29,664 bases of DNA from CAYFQB01 sp964345225 (GCA_964345225.1 CAYFQB010000084.1:1-29664); one strand, 5' to 3'. Positions 7,200-16,097 are shown, numbered from the stretch's first letter. Numbers and translations are program-made. Notes: generated from the letters alone by a model not told the origin.

Positions 7200-8237
7200 C
7201 TAATCCCTTAACGATATCTCTCTTGCACCTATTCTAAATCTTTTCAGCCAGGTGTAGAATTCACCTCTTTGGGTTTTAATGTGTTTTCGAAAGCCCTTTC
7301 TTTTTCTTAACATTAAAGGAAATTTGGCAAGTGCATCACAATAAGCCCTTAAAAGGACCTTCAGTAATCCCATCCTGGATGAACCTTCAACAAATCTGCC
7401 AGCAGCACCTTTACCTGTTAATGCCCCGTATGCCTGTAGAATATATCTTAATGCTGTGTAAAAGATGCTAAAGAAAATTACGAAAAAGGGAAAATATTTT
7501 ACAAGAATCCATATCCTGTTTCTCTCTACAAGATAAGCCTTCAGCGGAGAGTAAATTCCTGCTGTCGCAGAGGACTTGTGATAAACAACAGCAGTCGGAA
7601 CATAAAGGCATTTCCACCCTGCAAGTCTTGCCTTCAAACCTATATCTGTATCATCACCATATGCAAAAAAATCATTATCAAATCCGCCGATGATATCAAG
7701 CATTTTTTTTGAATAAATCGCTGCACAACCGCTTGGAAAGAATACCTCTTCCTTAATATTATACTGTCCTGAATCGAGCTCTCCCTTTCCCCGGCCCCTG
7801 TTAAGACCATCAGGATATATAAGGTGACCAACAGTGTCAATTATTTTTTTATTATCATAGAACAATATTTTCGAAGCCCACATACCGTACGTCTCATCAG
7901 AGTCTTCTATTGCCAAAACAAGTTCTTCAAGCCATTTAAAGTCCGCTACTGCATCATTATTTAGAAGTGCGATATAGTTTCCTGATGAAGAGGCAATACC
8001 AATGTTATTGCCTTCCGCAAAACCAAGGTTTGTTCTGTTCTGAATTAAATAAATCTTGTCTTTATACATTTCGTTAAGAAATTCTACTGAGCCGTCATTA
8101 GAGCCGTTGTCAATAACAATTATCTCATAATTTCTATATGTCTGATTAAGGATTGAATCAATACATTCTTTAAGGTGGTGTTTTCCATTATAATTTAATA
8201 CAATAACCGAGACTTTCGGAATACCTTTACTATTCAT
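7200..8237 (-). CDS. Glycosyltransferase family 2, probable rhamnosyltransferase
   Basis: The 345-residue protein has a GT-A fold. It shows the opening 'VSVIVLNYNGKHHLKECI', the nucleotide-binding 'EIIVIDNGSNDGS', 'IALLNNDAV' as the DxD-region variant, and 'FFAYGDDTDIGLKARLAGW' with the acidic catalytic-base region. A hydrophobic stretch near residues 245-270 suggests membrane association, as in WbbL/RfbF-type transferases. The start ATG overlaps the rmlD stop as ATGA. Its place immediately after four dTDP-rhamnose genes makes dTDP-L-rhamnose the likely donor. The acceptor, whether lipopolysaccharide core, O-antigen or another envelope glycan, cannot be told. Confidence 0.87.
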   Translation of the reverse strand: MNSKGIPKVSVIVLNYNGKHHLKECIDSILNQTYRNYEIIVIDNGSNDGSVEFLNEMYKDKIYLIQNRTNLGFAEGNNIGIASSSGNYIALLNNDAVADFKWLEELVLAIEDSDETYGMWASKILFYDNKKIIDTVGHLIYPDGLNRGRGKGELDSGQYNIKEEVFFPSGCAAIYSKKMLDIIGGFDNDFFAYGDDTDIGLKARLAGWKCLYVPTAVVYHKSSATAGIYSPLKAYLVERNRIWILVKYFPFFVIFFSIFYTALRYILQAYGALTGKGAAGRFVEGSSRMGLLKVLLRAYCDALAKFPLMLRKRKGFRKHIKTQRGEFYTWLKRFRIGAREISLRD

Positions 8238-9067
8238 GAATTATCTGCGAGATACTCCTCAAGCGCCTCTTCCCAGTTTCTGAGTTCACTGATTCCCTCA
8301 AGCCTCAGCATGGTACTACCGAGGATAGAATATGCAGGTCTTTTAGCTGGTGTTTTGAATTCTTCAGATGTTACAGGTATTATCTGGTTTTTATAACCCT
8401 TTTTAGTTGCAATCGCTACTGCAAATTCGTACCACGTACAGCTACCCTTGTTAGTTATATGATAAATACCGTAGCCCTTCCCTATAATCTCCATTATCTT
8501 TCTAGCAACGTCAATGGTATATGTCGGGCATCCAATCTGGTCATTAACAACATCGATTCTTTCCCTTTCATTCAATAGTCTTATGATAGTATCTACAAAA
8601 TTTTTGCCGCTCCTGCCGTAAAGCCAGGAAGTCCTTATGATATAGAACCTGTTTGTGAGTGTTGAGACAAACTTTTCACCCAATAGTTTTGAAAGCCCGT
8701 ATTTGTTAATCGGATTTGTGCTGTCCCACTCTTCGTATGGGGCACCTTTATTGCCATCGAATACATAATCAGAGCTAATATAAATTACAGGGCAGTTAAT
8801 CTCCTCACAAGCCATTACTATATTCCTCGTACCAATGCCATTGACAAGAAATGCCTTCTCCGGCTCAAGTTCGCATTGATCTACATTTGTAAATGCAGCA
8901 GTATGGATCAAAAAGTCAGGTTTTGCATCTTTAACCTTTTTCATTACATCATCAAGTAAAATTATATCGAGCATATCATGAGTGAAGGCGATAATTTCTT
9001 TATCTCTGAAGATATTTTTTAGAGCATGACCAAGCATACCGTTTGAGCCTGTCAGAGCTATTTTCAT
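8234..9067 (-). CDS. rfbD: dTDP-4-dehydrorhamnose reductase
   Basis: This short-chain dehydrogenase-type enzyme reduces dTDP-4-keto-L-rhamnose to dTDP-L-rhamnose with NAD(P)H, the last step of the pathway. The 277 residues match the usual length. The N-terminal 'GSNGMLGHAL' is the cofactor motif, 'DYVFDG' and 'YGLSKLLGE' contain the S/Y/K catalytic set, and 'RTSWLYG' is typical of RmlD. It overlaps both neighbours by ATGA junctions (rmlB upstream and GT2 downstream), consistent with strict translational coupling. Confidence 0.95.
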   Translation of the reverse strand: MKIALTGSNGMLGHALKNIFRDKEIIAFTHDMLDIILLDDVMKKVKDAKPDFLIHTAAFTNVDQCELEPEKAFLVNGIGTRNIVMACEEINCPVIYISSDYVFDGNKGAPYEEWDSTNPINKYGLSKLLGEKFVSTLTNRFYIIRTSWLYGRSGKNFVDTIIRLLNERERIDVVNDQIGCPTYTIDVARKIMEIIGKGYGIYHITNKGSCTWYEFAVAIATKKGYKNQIIPVTSEEFKTPAKRPAYSILGSTMLRLEGISELRNWEEALEEYLADNS

Positions 9068-10092
9068 GAATCTAACCTGTCCCCATACTGCATTTTATAG
9101 TATTCCATATATTCTCCCGATATAATACGAGTCCACCACTCTTTGTTTGAAATATACCAGTCAACTGTACTTGAAAGCCCTTTTTCAAATCCTGTCTCAG
9201 GTGTCCAGCCCAGTTCCTTTTCAATCTTTGAAGGATCTATTGCATATCTTCTGTCATGTCCTGGTCTGTCCTTCACAAATGTTATTAGTTTCATTATAGC
9301 CTTTTCATCCATACCGATCTTCCCGGCTATTATCATGAGTAATTTTTTAACAACATCGATATTTTTCTGTTCGTTTTTGCCGCCGATATTATATACATCA
9401 CCAGCCTTCCCCCTTTGAAAAACGATGTCAAGTGCCTTGCAGTGATCCTGAACATAAATCCAGTCCCTTACATTTTCACCGTCTCCATATACTGGTATAC
9501 TCTTTCCTTCAATCGCATGAGATATTACAAGTGGAATGAGTTTTTCAGGGAACTGGTAAGGGCCGTAATTGTTTGAACATCTGGTTACTATCACATTCAT
9601 GCCAAATGTCTCGAAATAAGCTCTGGCAAGCATATCCGACGACGCCTTGCTTGCAGCATAAGGACTGTTTGGCATGAGAGGTGACTCTTCAGTGAACAGT
9701 CCGTTCTCTATAGAGCCATAAACTTCATCAGTTGATACATGGAGCATCAGGCATTGTCTCTTTTTAGCAACCTCTAGGAGATTTTGAGTTCCTATCACAT
9801 TGGTCTGAAGAAATGGAAATGAATCAAGAATACTTCTGTCAACATGGCTTTCAGCGGCAAAGTTTATTATAGTGTCGAACTCTAGAGTTTCAAAAAGTTG
9901 CCCGTAACAAATATCTCCCTTTATAAATCTGTAGTTGGCGAGATGCTCAACATCCTTCAGGTTCTCGAGATTTCCTGCATATGTAAGCTTGTCCAGATTT
10001 ATTATTTCACAGTCAGGATATCTTGATAACATATATTGTATGAAATTTGAACCTATGAAACCTGCACCGCCTGTAACAAGTATCTTCATCAT
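9064..10092 (-). CDS. rfbB: dTDP-glucose 4,6-dehydratase
   Basis: This extended short-chain dehydrogenase converts dTDP-glucose to dTDP-4-keto-6-deoxyglucose using bound NAD+. Over 342 residues it shows 'GGAGFIGSNFI' for NAD binding, 'AAESHVDRSI', the catalytic 'STDEVYG', and 'YAASKASSD' with the YxxxK pair, then 'RCSNNYGPYQFPEKLIPL', which is diagnostic of RmlB. The start is ATGATG overlapping the rmlC stop. It is the second enzyme of the rhamnose pathway; the gene order rmlA-rmlC-rmlB-rmlD differs from the enterobacterial rfbBDAC order. Confidence 0.96.
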   Translation of the reverse strand: MMKILVTGGAGFIGSNFIQYMLSRYPDCEIINLDKLTYAGNLENLKDVEHLANYRFIKGDICYGQLFETLEFDTIINFAAESHVDRSILDSFPFLQTNVIGTQNLLEVAKKRQCLMLHVSTDEVYGSIENGLFTEESPLMPNSPYAASKASSDMLARAYFETFGMNVIVTRCSNNYGPYQFPEKLIPLVISHAIEGKSIPVYGDGENVRDWIYVQDHCKALDIVFQRGKAGDVYNIGGKNEQKNIDVVKKLLMIIAGKIGMDEKAIMKLITFVKDRPGHDRRYAIDPSKIEKELGWTPETGFEKGLSSTVDWYISNKEWWTRIISGEYMEYYKMQYGDRLDS

Positions 10093-10529
10093 TCTATCCT
10101 GAAAGGAGATTCAGGGGTATCTTCATATCTGATTTCGTCTGCCTGGTGAGCCTTGCCCTGACCTTTATAAAGTCTGTCCGGAAAGTTAATTACAAATGCA
10201 TTCTCTGAACCAATATTCTTATATGCATGCACTACCCCTGGAGGGACAATTACAATATGAGGTTTACCATGAGTATCTATAACTCTCTTCTCTTTATATG
10301 TACTTAACTCTTTCCTGTTATCCCATAAATAAAGCCTGAAATTCCCTATAAAGCAGAAATAATCCGACTGCTCAACATGCTCATGCGGCCCTCTTGCAAC
10401 ACCGGGCTTGGTCATAGATATATATGACATTAGTGGCCTGAAATCTGTCTCATCAGTCCTAAACAGCTCCAGAAGCCATCCTCTGTCATCAGCGTTTACT
10501 TTTAGTTCTTTAATAAAAACGTCTTTCAA
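10089..10529 (-). CDS. rfbC: dTDP-4-dehydrorhamnose 3,5-epimerase family protein (short RmlC-like cupin)
   Basis: This single-domain cupin of 146 residues is shorter than classical RmlC (about 180). It shows 'DDRGWLLELFR' near the N-terminus, then 'ARGPHEHVEQSDYF' with the histidines expected in the active site, then 'VIVPPGVVHAYKNIG' and 'NFPDRLY'. Its position between rmlA and rmlB, with no other epimerase in the operon, supports the 3,5-epimerase step. A 3,4-ketoisomerase of the FdtA/WxcM type is the main alternative fold-mate. The start codon is TTG (10529-10527) behind a GAGGT site; rmlA ends 3 bp upstream. Confidence 0.82.
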   Translation of the reverse strand: MKDVFIKELKVNADDRGWLLELFRTDETDFRPLMSYISMTKPGVARGPHEHVEQSDYFCFIGNFRLYLWDNRKELSTYKEKRVIDTHGKPHIVIVPPGVVHAYKNIGSENAFVINFPDRLYKGQGKAHQADEIRYEDTPESPFRIE

Positions 10530-10532
10530 GAT

Positions 10533-11597
10533 TTATACCTCTATTACAGAATCGTCTCCAAGCATTAGTCTGAGTGTCTTGTGCTTGCTTTTCTTAAAAA
10601 TTTTTACCCTTCTGCCTATAAGGCTTTCCTCTAACCTCTCGATACCCAAGACTTCGCTTCCGTTCATTATGACAGAATGTTCAATAGATGAATTCTTTAT
10701 TCTTACATTATTGCCGATGCTTGTATGCGGACCTATAAAAGAATTTTCTATTACAGTGTCTTCACCGATAACTACAGGGCCTCTTACTGTGCTATCTTTG
10801 ATTGACGAGTTTTTGGCGAGCATGACACGTCCAAGAATTTTACTTGACATGTCAACATTACCTTCAATACGTTTTTCACCCCATTCATCAAGAACAATGG
10901 CGTTTGCTGTCAGAAGGTCGTCCTTTTTGCCTGTATCCAGCCACCATACATCAAGTAAAAAGCTCTTTACCTGATACCCCATATGAATCATCTCCTGTAT
11001 GGCATCGGTTATTTCAAGTTCTCCGCGTTTTGAAGGGCTGATTCTTTCTATTGCCTTAAGTATCTTTGATGAAAAAATATATACACCTACGAGAGCCAGG
11101 TTTGAAGGAGGGTTATCAGGTTTTTCAACAAGTCTTATTATATTGCCATTTCCTGAAACTTCAGCAACTCCGAACTGTTTCGGGTTTTCAACTTCCTTCA
11201 GCAAAATAAGCGCGTCTGATTTTTTCTTTGTAAAATCTCCGACAAATCTTTTTATATCCGTGCCGATGAGGTTATCTCCCAGATACATTACAAAAGGAGA
11301 GTTCTTAAGGAAATTTTTTGCCACTTTTACTGCATGTGCAAGACCGGCAGGGTTCTCCTGAAGTATATACGTTACCTTTGCATTCCAGCTTTTCCCATTT
11401 CCAACAGCTTTTCTAATCTCCTGTCCTGTTTCAGGAGAAATTATTATACCGATATCCTTTATACCTGCTTTAACAATATTGTCGATACAGTAATAAAGAA
11501 TAGGTCTGTTTGCAACCGGAACGAGCTGTTTTGCGCCTGAGTAAGTCAGTGGCCTTAGTCGTGTCCCCTTGCCACCGCTCAATATCAAAGCCTTCAT
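10533..11597 (-). CDS. rfbA: Glucose-1-phosphate thymidylyltransferase, long RmlA type
   Basis: This nucleotidyltransferase makes dTDP-glucose from glucose-1-phosphate and dTTP, the first step toward dTDP-rhamnose. At 354 residues it is the long form. The N-terminal domain (about 1-235) has 'LSGGKGTRLRPLT' as signature loop and 'KQLVPVANRPI'. The C-terminal part (about 245-345) has hexapeptide-like repeats such as 'VVIGEDTVIENSFIGPHTSI' that predict a left-handed beta helix. Long RmlA proteins serve dTDP-sugar pathways in many non-enteric bacteria. It is the first gene of the operon. A TATAAT on the minus strand (11646-11641) is a possible -10 element, but no good -35 or ribosome binding site was found. 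Confidence 0.93.
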   Translation of the reverse strand: MKALILSGGKGTRLRPLTYSGAKQLVPVANRPILYYCIDNIVKAGIKDIGIIISPETGQEIRKAVGNGKSWNAKVTYILQENPAGLAHAVKVAKNFLKNSPFVMYLGDNLIGTDIKRFVGDFTKKKSDALILLKEVENPKQFGVAEVSGNGNIIRLVEKPDNPPSNLALVGVYIFSSKILKAIERISPSKRGELEITDAIQEMIHMGYQVKSFLLDVWWLDTGKKDDLLTANAIVLDEWGEKRIEGNVDMSSKILGRVMLAKNSSIKDSTVRGPVVIGEDTVIENSFIGPHTSIGNNVRIKNSSIEHSVIMNGSEVLGIERLEESLIGRRVKIFKKSKHKTLRLMLGDDSVIEV

Positions 11598-11699
11598 GTG
11601 GTTTATGATATCTAAAAAAATATGAAGAATTCAAATATAAATTATATGTCGGCGTTTCTCTACTAGTATGAAGCTCCGCAAGCTTATGCATGCTGTATC

Positions 11700-11880
11700 T
11701 TTTATTTCTTTGGCGGAGCGGAATCCGCAGAAGCAGAAGAGAAATTCTTGCATTTATTCACGGGTTCAAGTCTGCCTGCAGTCCCGCTTCGCAGAACCCG
11801 CTTCGCCTAATCGAGGCGAGTCGAGGTGAGCAGTCAGGTCCATGGTCTTCTGCGAAGGCGGATAAAAACATTTTATCGCC
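11700..11880. repeat. GC-rich palindromic island between rmlA and the STN-like gene
   Basis: This stretch is clearly richer in GC than its surroundings and full of inverted repeats. CTTCGCAGAA (11787-11796) recurs inverted at 11848-11857. TCGCCT/AGGCGA (11803-11808 and 11814-11819) is a 6-bp hairpin. GCGGAATCCGC lies near 11715. GGCG-ATAAAA (11857-11867, one bulged G) pairs with TTTTATCGCC (11871-11880), and this last hairpin contains the TAA stop of the STN-like gene. No coding capacity is supported. It may be a repetitive extragenic palindrome or the remains of a mobile element, and may end transcription of the gene to its right. Confidence 0.5.
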
Positions 11881-12550
11881 TCCGTCTGAAAATGGGGATT
11901 TCCTCGTGTGTGCTTTCTTTTCCATCATCTGTGACTTTTTCCGTCTCCTGTGCTTGAAATGGTTGTTGCCTGGCTGGCGGACTCTTGATACTGCGGGGAT
12001 AAGATGGCTTAACACGTGTTGGTCTTGCTTGTCTCAAGCTAGAGCTAGAGCCAGAGGTGAAAGGGGAAACCCTTCTTCTCTGATACCTGGGACTAACAGA
12101 TTTCTTAGGCTCGGGAGCTTTTGATGATGCTGATATTTCGCCGTAAATTTCAACCTTGCTTAACATACCTTCTTTATCATAGTGAACCATGTAATTCTTC
12201 TCCCTTATCAGTGCCAATAATCTGGCTATTCCCTTGTCCAAGTCTATATCATTGAATTTTGTAGATATTTTTTTATTATATACATTCCCGCTCATTTTGA
12301 GTTCAAAACCTGATTTCTCCGCAATGGATTTCATTACATTACTGAATTCAGCATCATGAAGTTCAACAGTCAGTAAATTATTGTCTATCTCAACATTGGA
12401 AGACTTGTCAGGAACTTCTGACTTAACCTTTACTTCTTCTATTTCTATGTCTGAAGAAACATCCTGGCTGGTTTTTTGAGAATATGAAAACCTGCCATGT
12501 ATTAATATAATCAGCACACAAAAGAGACCTATAAATAATTTTTTACGCAC
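11873..12550 (-). CDS. Secreted protein with STN/secretin N-domain-like region and basic tail
   Basis: The protein has 225 residues from GTG 12550. Residues 1-25 ('RKKLFIGLFCVLIILIHG', then 'RFSYSQ') form a signal peptide. About residues 55-125 ('LTVELHDAEFSNVMKSIAEK' onwards) resemble the STN domain of secretins and TonB-dependent receptors, which also occurs alone in small periplasmic proteins. The last 80 residues are rich in Pro, Ser, Gln and Arg, end in RRRR, and look disordered. The frame is open to ATG 12583, but that start would overlap fusA by 41 bp and put lysines before the signal peptide. GTG 12550 overlaps the fusA stop by only 8 bp. Expression with fusA is likely. The function is unknown; STN assignment is by pattern and moderate. 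Confidence 0.65.
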   Translation of the reverse strand: MRKKLFIGLFCVLIILIHGRFSYSQKTSQDVSSDIEIEEVKVKSEVPDKSSNVEIDNNLLTVELHDAEFSNVMKSIAEKSGFELKMSGNVYNKKISTKFNDIDLDKGIARLLALIREKNYMVHYDKEGMLSKVEIYGEISASSKAPEPKKSVSPRYQRRRVSPFTSGSSSSLRQARPTRVKPSYPRSIKSPPARQQPFQAQETEKVTDDGKESTHEEIPIFRRRR

Positions 12551-14639
12551 TTTTTTCTTCTTTCTGAGCCTGTCTATCAGCAATTATCTTCTGTGCAAGG
12601 TGTGCCGGAATCTCTTCATAATGAGAAAATTCCATTGAATATAGTCCCCTCCCTGATGTAAGACTGTGAAGTTGATTAGCGTAAGTAAGCATCTCAGCCA
12701 TTGGCACCAATGATATTATCTTCTGATTGCCTCCTGCCTGCGGCTCTACTCCCTGCACTTTTCCTCTTTTGGAGTTTAAATCACCTATTACTGCTCCGAG
12801 AGTTTCATCAGGCGTGGTAACATCAGCCTTCATTATAGGTTCAAGCAGAACAGGTTTTGCTTCCTGAACAGCTTTTTTAATTGCCATGGATCCTGCTATT
12901 TTAAATGCCATCTCAGATGAGTCAACAGAATGATAAGAACCATCATAAAGAGTCACGCGCAGATCAACAGTAGGATAACCAGCAATTACTCCTTCATGCA
13001 TGGCCTCTACTATCCCTTTTTCTACTGCAGGGATATACTGCTTTGGTATAATACCTCCGACTATCTTATCTATAAACTCAAAGCCTCCACCCCTAGGCAT
13101 AGGCTCAACCTGAATATAACAGTCACCATACTGACCTCTACCACCTGACTGCTTCTTGTACTTACCCTGAACCTTTGTTGATGCTTTAATAGTCTCTCTA
13201 TACGGCACTTTTGGAGTCTTCATTTCAACTTCTACCCCGAATCTTCTCTTTAACCGTTCAATTGCAACCTCTATATGAACCTGCCCCATGCCCGAGATAA
13301 TCATCTCCTTTGTTTCCTCTTCCCTGTAGAATCTCAGAGTAGGATCTTCCTCCAATACTCTTTGAAGACTTATGCTGACCTTTTCTTCATCTCCTTTGTT
13401 CTTGGGGGCTATTGCATATGATATTATAGAATCTGCAAATTTAACCTTCTCGAATACAATAGGGTTTGCAATATCAGAAATCGTGTCTCCTGTATTTGTT
13501 CCCTTTAACTTTGCCACAACTCCTATCTCGCCAGCACCGAGAAATTGTGTCGGAACCTGCTTTTTTCCTAAAAGATAATATAACTGTCCTACACGTTCTT
13601 TTACATCTGAAGTAGAATTATAGACATTTGAATCTGCCTTAATTGTTCCGGAAAATACTCTAAACAAAGAGAGTTTTCCCGCGTAAGGGTCAGCTATTGT
13701 TTTAAAAACATAGGCTGATATCGGCTCATTATCAACAGGTTTCCTCTCAACTTCACTTCCATCTTTAGGGTTTTTCCCTTTGATTGGAGATACCGTTACC
13801 ATCTCTAAAGGGGAGGGAATACATAAAATTATAGAGTCTAGCAAGCTGTTTATGCCAATATTCTTCAGAGCTGAACCGCATGATACCGGTATAAACTTTT
13901 TAGTAAGTGAGCCTTCCTTTATTCCATTAATAATCTCCTCATCAGTGAGCTCCCCGCCCTCTAAATATTTTTCTAGAAGTGTATCGTCGGATTCTGCTAT
14001 CTTTTCAACAAGCTTTTTCCTGTATTTATCAGCTTCGGACTGCAGTTCCCCGGGTATCTCTGCCTCATCAACCTTTCCACTCTCAACTTTATAAGCCTTC
14101 ATCTTTATAATATCTATTACACCAGAAAAGCTATTACCTGACCCGATGGGAATACGCAAAGGTATTGCCTCTGATTCAAAATATTTTTCCACTTCACCTA
14201 ATGCCCTCTCAAAATTTGCCGTATCTTTATCCATTTTGTTTATAAAGATCAGTTTGGGTATCTCATATTCACTGGCATACCTCCAGACTTTCTCAGTTTC
14301 TCCCTTTACGCCTGAAATTGCGCTTACTATCACAACAGCTCCATCAACAACTTTGAGACACCCTTTTGTATCTTCTATAAAGTTAATAAAACCAGGGGTA
14401 TCTATAAGATTAATTCTGTGTTTATTCCAATTACAGAATGCCAAAGATGAGGTAATGGTGATCTTTCTATCAATCTCTTCGGGCTCGTAATCTGTAGTTG
14501 TATTTCCGCTTTCGACATTTCCAAGCCTGTCTATCATACCTGAATTAAAAAGCATTGCCTCAACAAGAGAAGTTTTTCCAGCACCTCCATGTGATATTAC
14601 TGCCACATTTCTGATCTTTGATACCTCATAATTTGCCAT
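12543..14639 (-). CDS. Elongation factor G-like GTPase (EF-G2/FusA2 subfamily)
   Basis: This five-domain translational GTPase paralogue has 698 residues. The P-loop is 'HGGAGKTSL' (17-25), where translocating EF-G usually has HIDAGKT. G2 is 'RKITI' instead of RGITI. G3 is 'DTPGF' (80-84) instead of DTPGH, so the switch II histidine is absent. G4 is 'NKMD' (134-137). Domain IV keeps 'DGSYHSVDSSEMAFK' and the C-terminus keeps 'MEFSHYEEIPAHLAQ'. These changes are typical of the EF-G-like subfamily found beside a canonical EF-G, whose role is unclear. Canonical fusA normally sits in the str operon, which is not here. ATG 14639 has an AGGGGG site. The STN-like gene overlaps its 3' end. Confidence 0.88.
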   Translation of the reverse strand: MANYEVSKIRNVAVISHGGAGKTSLVEAMLFNSGMIDRLGNVESGNTTTDYEPEEIDRKITITSSLAFCNWNKHRINLIDTPGFINFIEDTKGCLKVVDGAVVIVSAISGVKGETEKVWRYASEYEIPKLIFINKMDKDTANFERALGEVEKYFESEAIPLRIPIGSGNSFSGVIDIIKMKAYKVESGKVDEAEIPGELQSEADKYRKKLVEKIAESDDTLLEKYLEGGELTDEEIINGIKEGSLTKKFIPVSCGSALKNIGINSLLDSIILCIPSPLEMVTVSPIKGKNPKDGSEVERKPVDNEPISAYVFKTIADPYAGKLSLFRVFSGTIKADSNVYNSTSDVKERVGQLYYLLGKKQVPTQFLGAGEIGVVAKLKGTNTGDTISDIANPIVFEKVKFADSIISYAIAPKNKGDEEKVSISLQRVLEEDPTLRFYREEETKEMIISGMGQVHIEVAIERLKRRFGVEVEMKTPKVPYRETIKASTKVQGKYKKQSGGRGQYGDCYIQVEPMPRGGGFEFIDKIVGGIIPKQYIPAVEKGIVEAMHEGVIAGYPTVDLRVTLYDGSYHSVDSSEMAFKIAGSMAIKKAVQEAKPVLLEPIMKADVTTPDETLGAVIGDLNSKRGKVQGVEPQAGGNQKIISLVPMAEMLTYANQLHSLTSGRGLYSMEFSHYEEIPAHLAQKIIADRQAQKEEKSA

Positions 14640-14761
14640 TTAATCCCCCTGTTTAATAATAATTGAATTACTTATTAATATAATAAGGACAGGTTTTGCT
14701 GGAACCGTCGACCACGAGATGTCCAGAAATATACCTGCTTTTTAAAAGATTTTAATAATTG

Positions 14762-15190
14762 CTAATTTAATATTTCTTCTATTATAGGTTTAGTCTCGAC
14801 TCTTTTACTCGCTTTATTTATCCATATTCTTACAATTATAAACGACACAGCAAGCGCACAGAATCCAAAAATGGCTGAAAGCACATCAGAATCAATACCT
14901 GTAAAGAACCTGCTAAAGAATTCTTTGCCAAGAACTGCCCCTATAACCAATGAAACTGCAGGTATGCCGTAAACAAGCATTGAGCCCTTCATATAAGTAA
15001 AAGTTTTCATAGTGACCTTAACCTTCTGCCCTATTTTTGCACCTGCCTGGTTGAATGTCTCGATTTCCATAGACTGGTCATCCGGTTTACAGGTTCCTAA
15101 AGTACAACCATCACACGCACTTTTTCTGGGCACAATCACTTTAGCTGTTATTCCATCTAAGCTCTTAACAACTCCAATTTCTTCAGTCAT
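14762..15190 (-). CDS. rseC: RseC/MucC family membrane protein
   Basis: The 142-residue protein has an N-terminal cytosolic domain with a cysteine cluster C26, C29 and C34 ('ACDGCTLGTC'). Two membrane helices follow (about 72-90 and 104-122), which is the layout of RseC (PF04246). Members belong to the SoxR-reducing system and often sit next to rnf genes, or tune sigma-E in gammaproteobacteria; neither is nearby here. The cysteine pattern and 'IGVVKSLDGITAKV' opening are typical. The specific role in this organism is unknown. No strong ribosome binding site was found. Confidence 0.85.
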   Translation of the reverse strand: MTEEIGVVKSLDGITAKVIVPRKSACDGCTLGTCKPDDQSMEIETFNQAGAKIGQKVKVTMKTFTYMKGSMLVYGIPAVSLVIGAVLGKEFFSRFFTGIDSDVLSAIFGFCALAVSFIIVRIWINKASKRVETKPIIEEILN

Positions 15191-15469
15191 ATTGACATTT
15201 TAACATACAGAGTTTTAAAAAATCTTATAGATAATATCCTGGTTATTTTGAGGAAATTAGAAAGTATAAAAGTCTCTATTGATAAAGCACTAAGCCCAAT
15301 TTTCCATTTTTAAATAACAACTTATCCAGTTTCGATAAAAATACTCTCATATTAGAATTAAGATTAAAGATGACAGCTCAAAGTTTAAACGAAAAGGCTT
15401 ATTTTATATTATCTAATACTATTATAGTAAGGTTGCTTGAGAGAACAAAACTTTACTAATGAATTGATA

Positions 15470-16045
15470 TTATCGTCTGTTAATTTTTTTGAGCAGCCAG
15501 GCCATATTCTGTCCAAGGTCCCTGAATGTCGCTATTCCTTCTTCGTCCTTAAGCACATCTCCAGGATCCTTGCCGATTCCCAGATTCCAATAGCTTGACC
15601 CCGGAATAATCATGTTGCTAATACCAAAAAAGAAATTTATACTCGAATATACATGTGTTGCCCCTGCCCTTCTGACAGCAACAACAGCCGCCCCGACCTT
15701 TCTTTTTAAAAAATGACCATTTGCTCGTGCAACAAGACCAGTCCTGTCAATTAGAGCTTTTACCTCTGTGGAGACATTGCTGAAGTATGTAGGTGAACCG
15801 ATTATTATGCCTTCCGACTTTAACATCTTTTTTATAAATGGATTCAGGTCGTCATCCTGTATACAGCGTTTATTCTTTTTTTCAAAACATTTAAAACAAG
15901 CCTTGCATCCTCTAATATTCGCACCGCCAAGCTGTACAAGTTCAGTCTTTATGCCTTCTTTCCTAAGCTCCTCAAAAACTACCATTATGGAATGATAGGT
16001 ATTGCCCTTTTTCCTCGGACTTCCGTTAAAAGCTGTTACTTTCAT
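15470..16045 (-). CDS. Iron-sulfur flavoprotein (flavodoxin-like NADPH-dependent FMN reductase family)
   Basis: The 191-residue flavodoxin-fold protein opens with 'MKVTAFNGSPRKKGNTY', the FMN phosphate loop. It has C47, C50, C53 and C61, a C-x2-C-x2-C-x7-C spacing that matches the compact [4Fe-4S] motif of archaeal and anaerobe iron-sulfur flavoproteins. 'GIIIGSPTYFSNVSTEVKAL' is the second flavin-binding segment. Such proteins shuttle electrons or reduce oxygen species in anaerobes. A GGAGAT site precedes ATG 16045. The gene is monocistronic: AlgH ends 52 bp upstream. The 279 bp downstream, before rseC, are AT-rich with no feature I can name. Confidence 0.85.
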   Translation of the reverse strand: MKVTAFNGSPRKKGNTYHSIMVVFEELRKEGIKTELVQLGGANIRGCKACFKCFEKKNKRCIQDDDLNPFIKKMLKSEGIIIGSPTYFSNVSTEVKALIDRTGLVARANGHFLKRKVGAAVVAVRRAGATHVYSSINFFFGISNMIIPGSSYWNLGIGKDPGDVLKDEEGIATFRDLGQNMAWLLKKINRR

Positions 16046-16097
16046 TTTTAATCTCCATTTTTAAAATAATAGAATATACTGATTTTTAAATGAAATC

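Noticed and set aside
11755..11790. tRNA T-arm-like sequence GGGTTCAAGTCTGCC
   Set aside because: The flanks do not form a T stem, and no acceptor, D or anticodon arms can be built on either strand.
11690..12124. Plus-strand frame of 144 codons over the palindromic island
   Set aside because: It is antisense to the STN-like gene, has low-complexity composition from the repeats, and shows no family motif or ribosome binding site.
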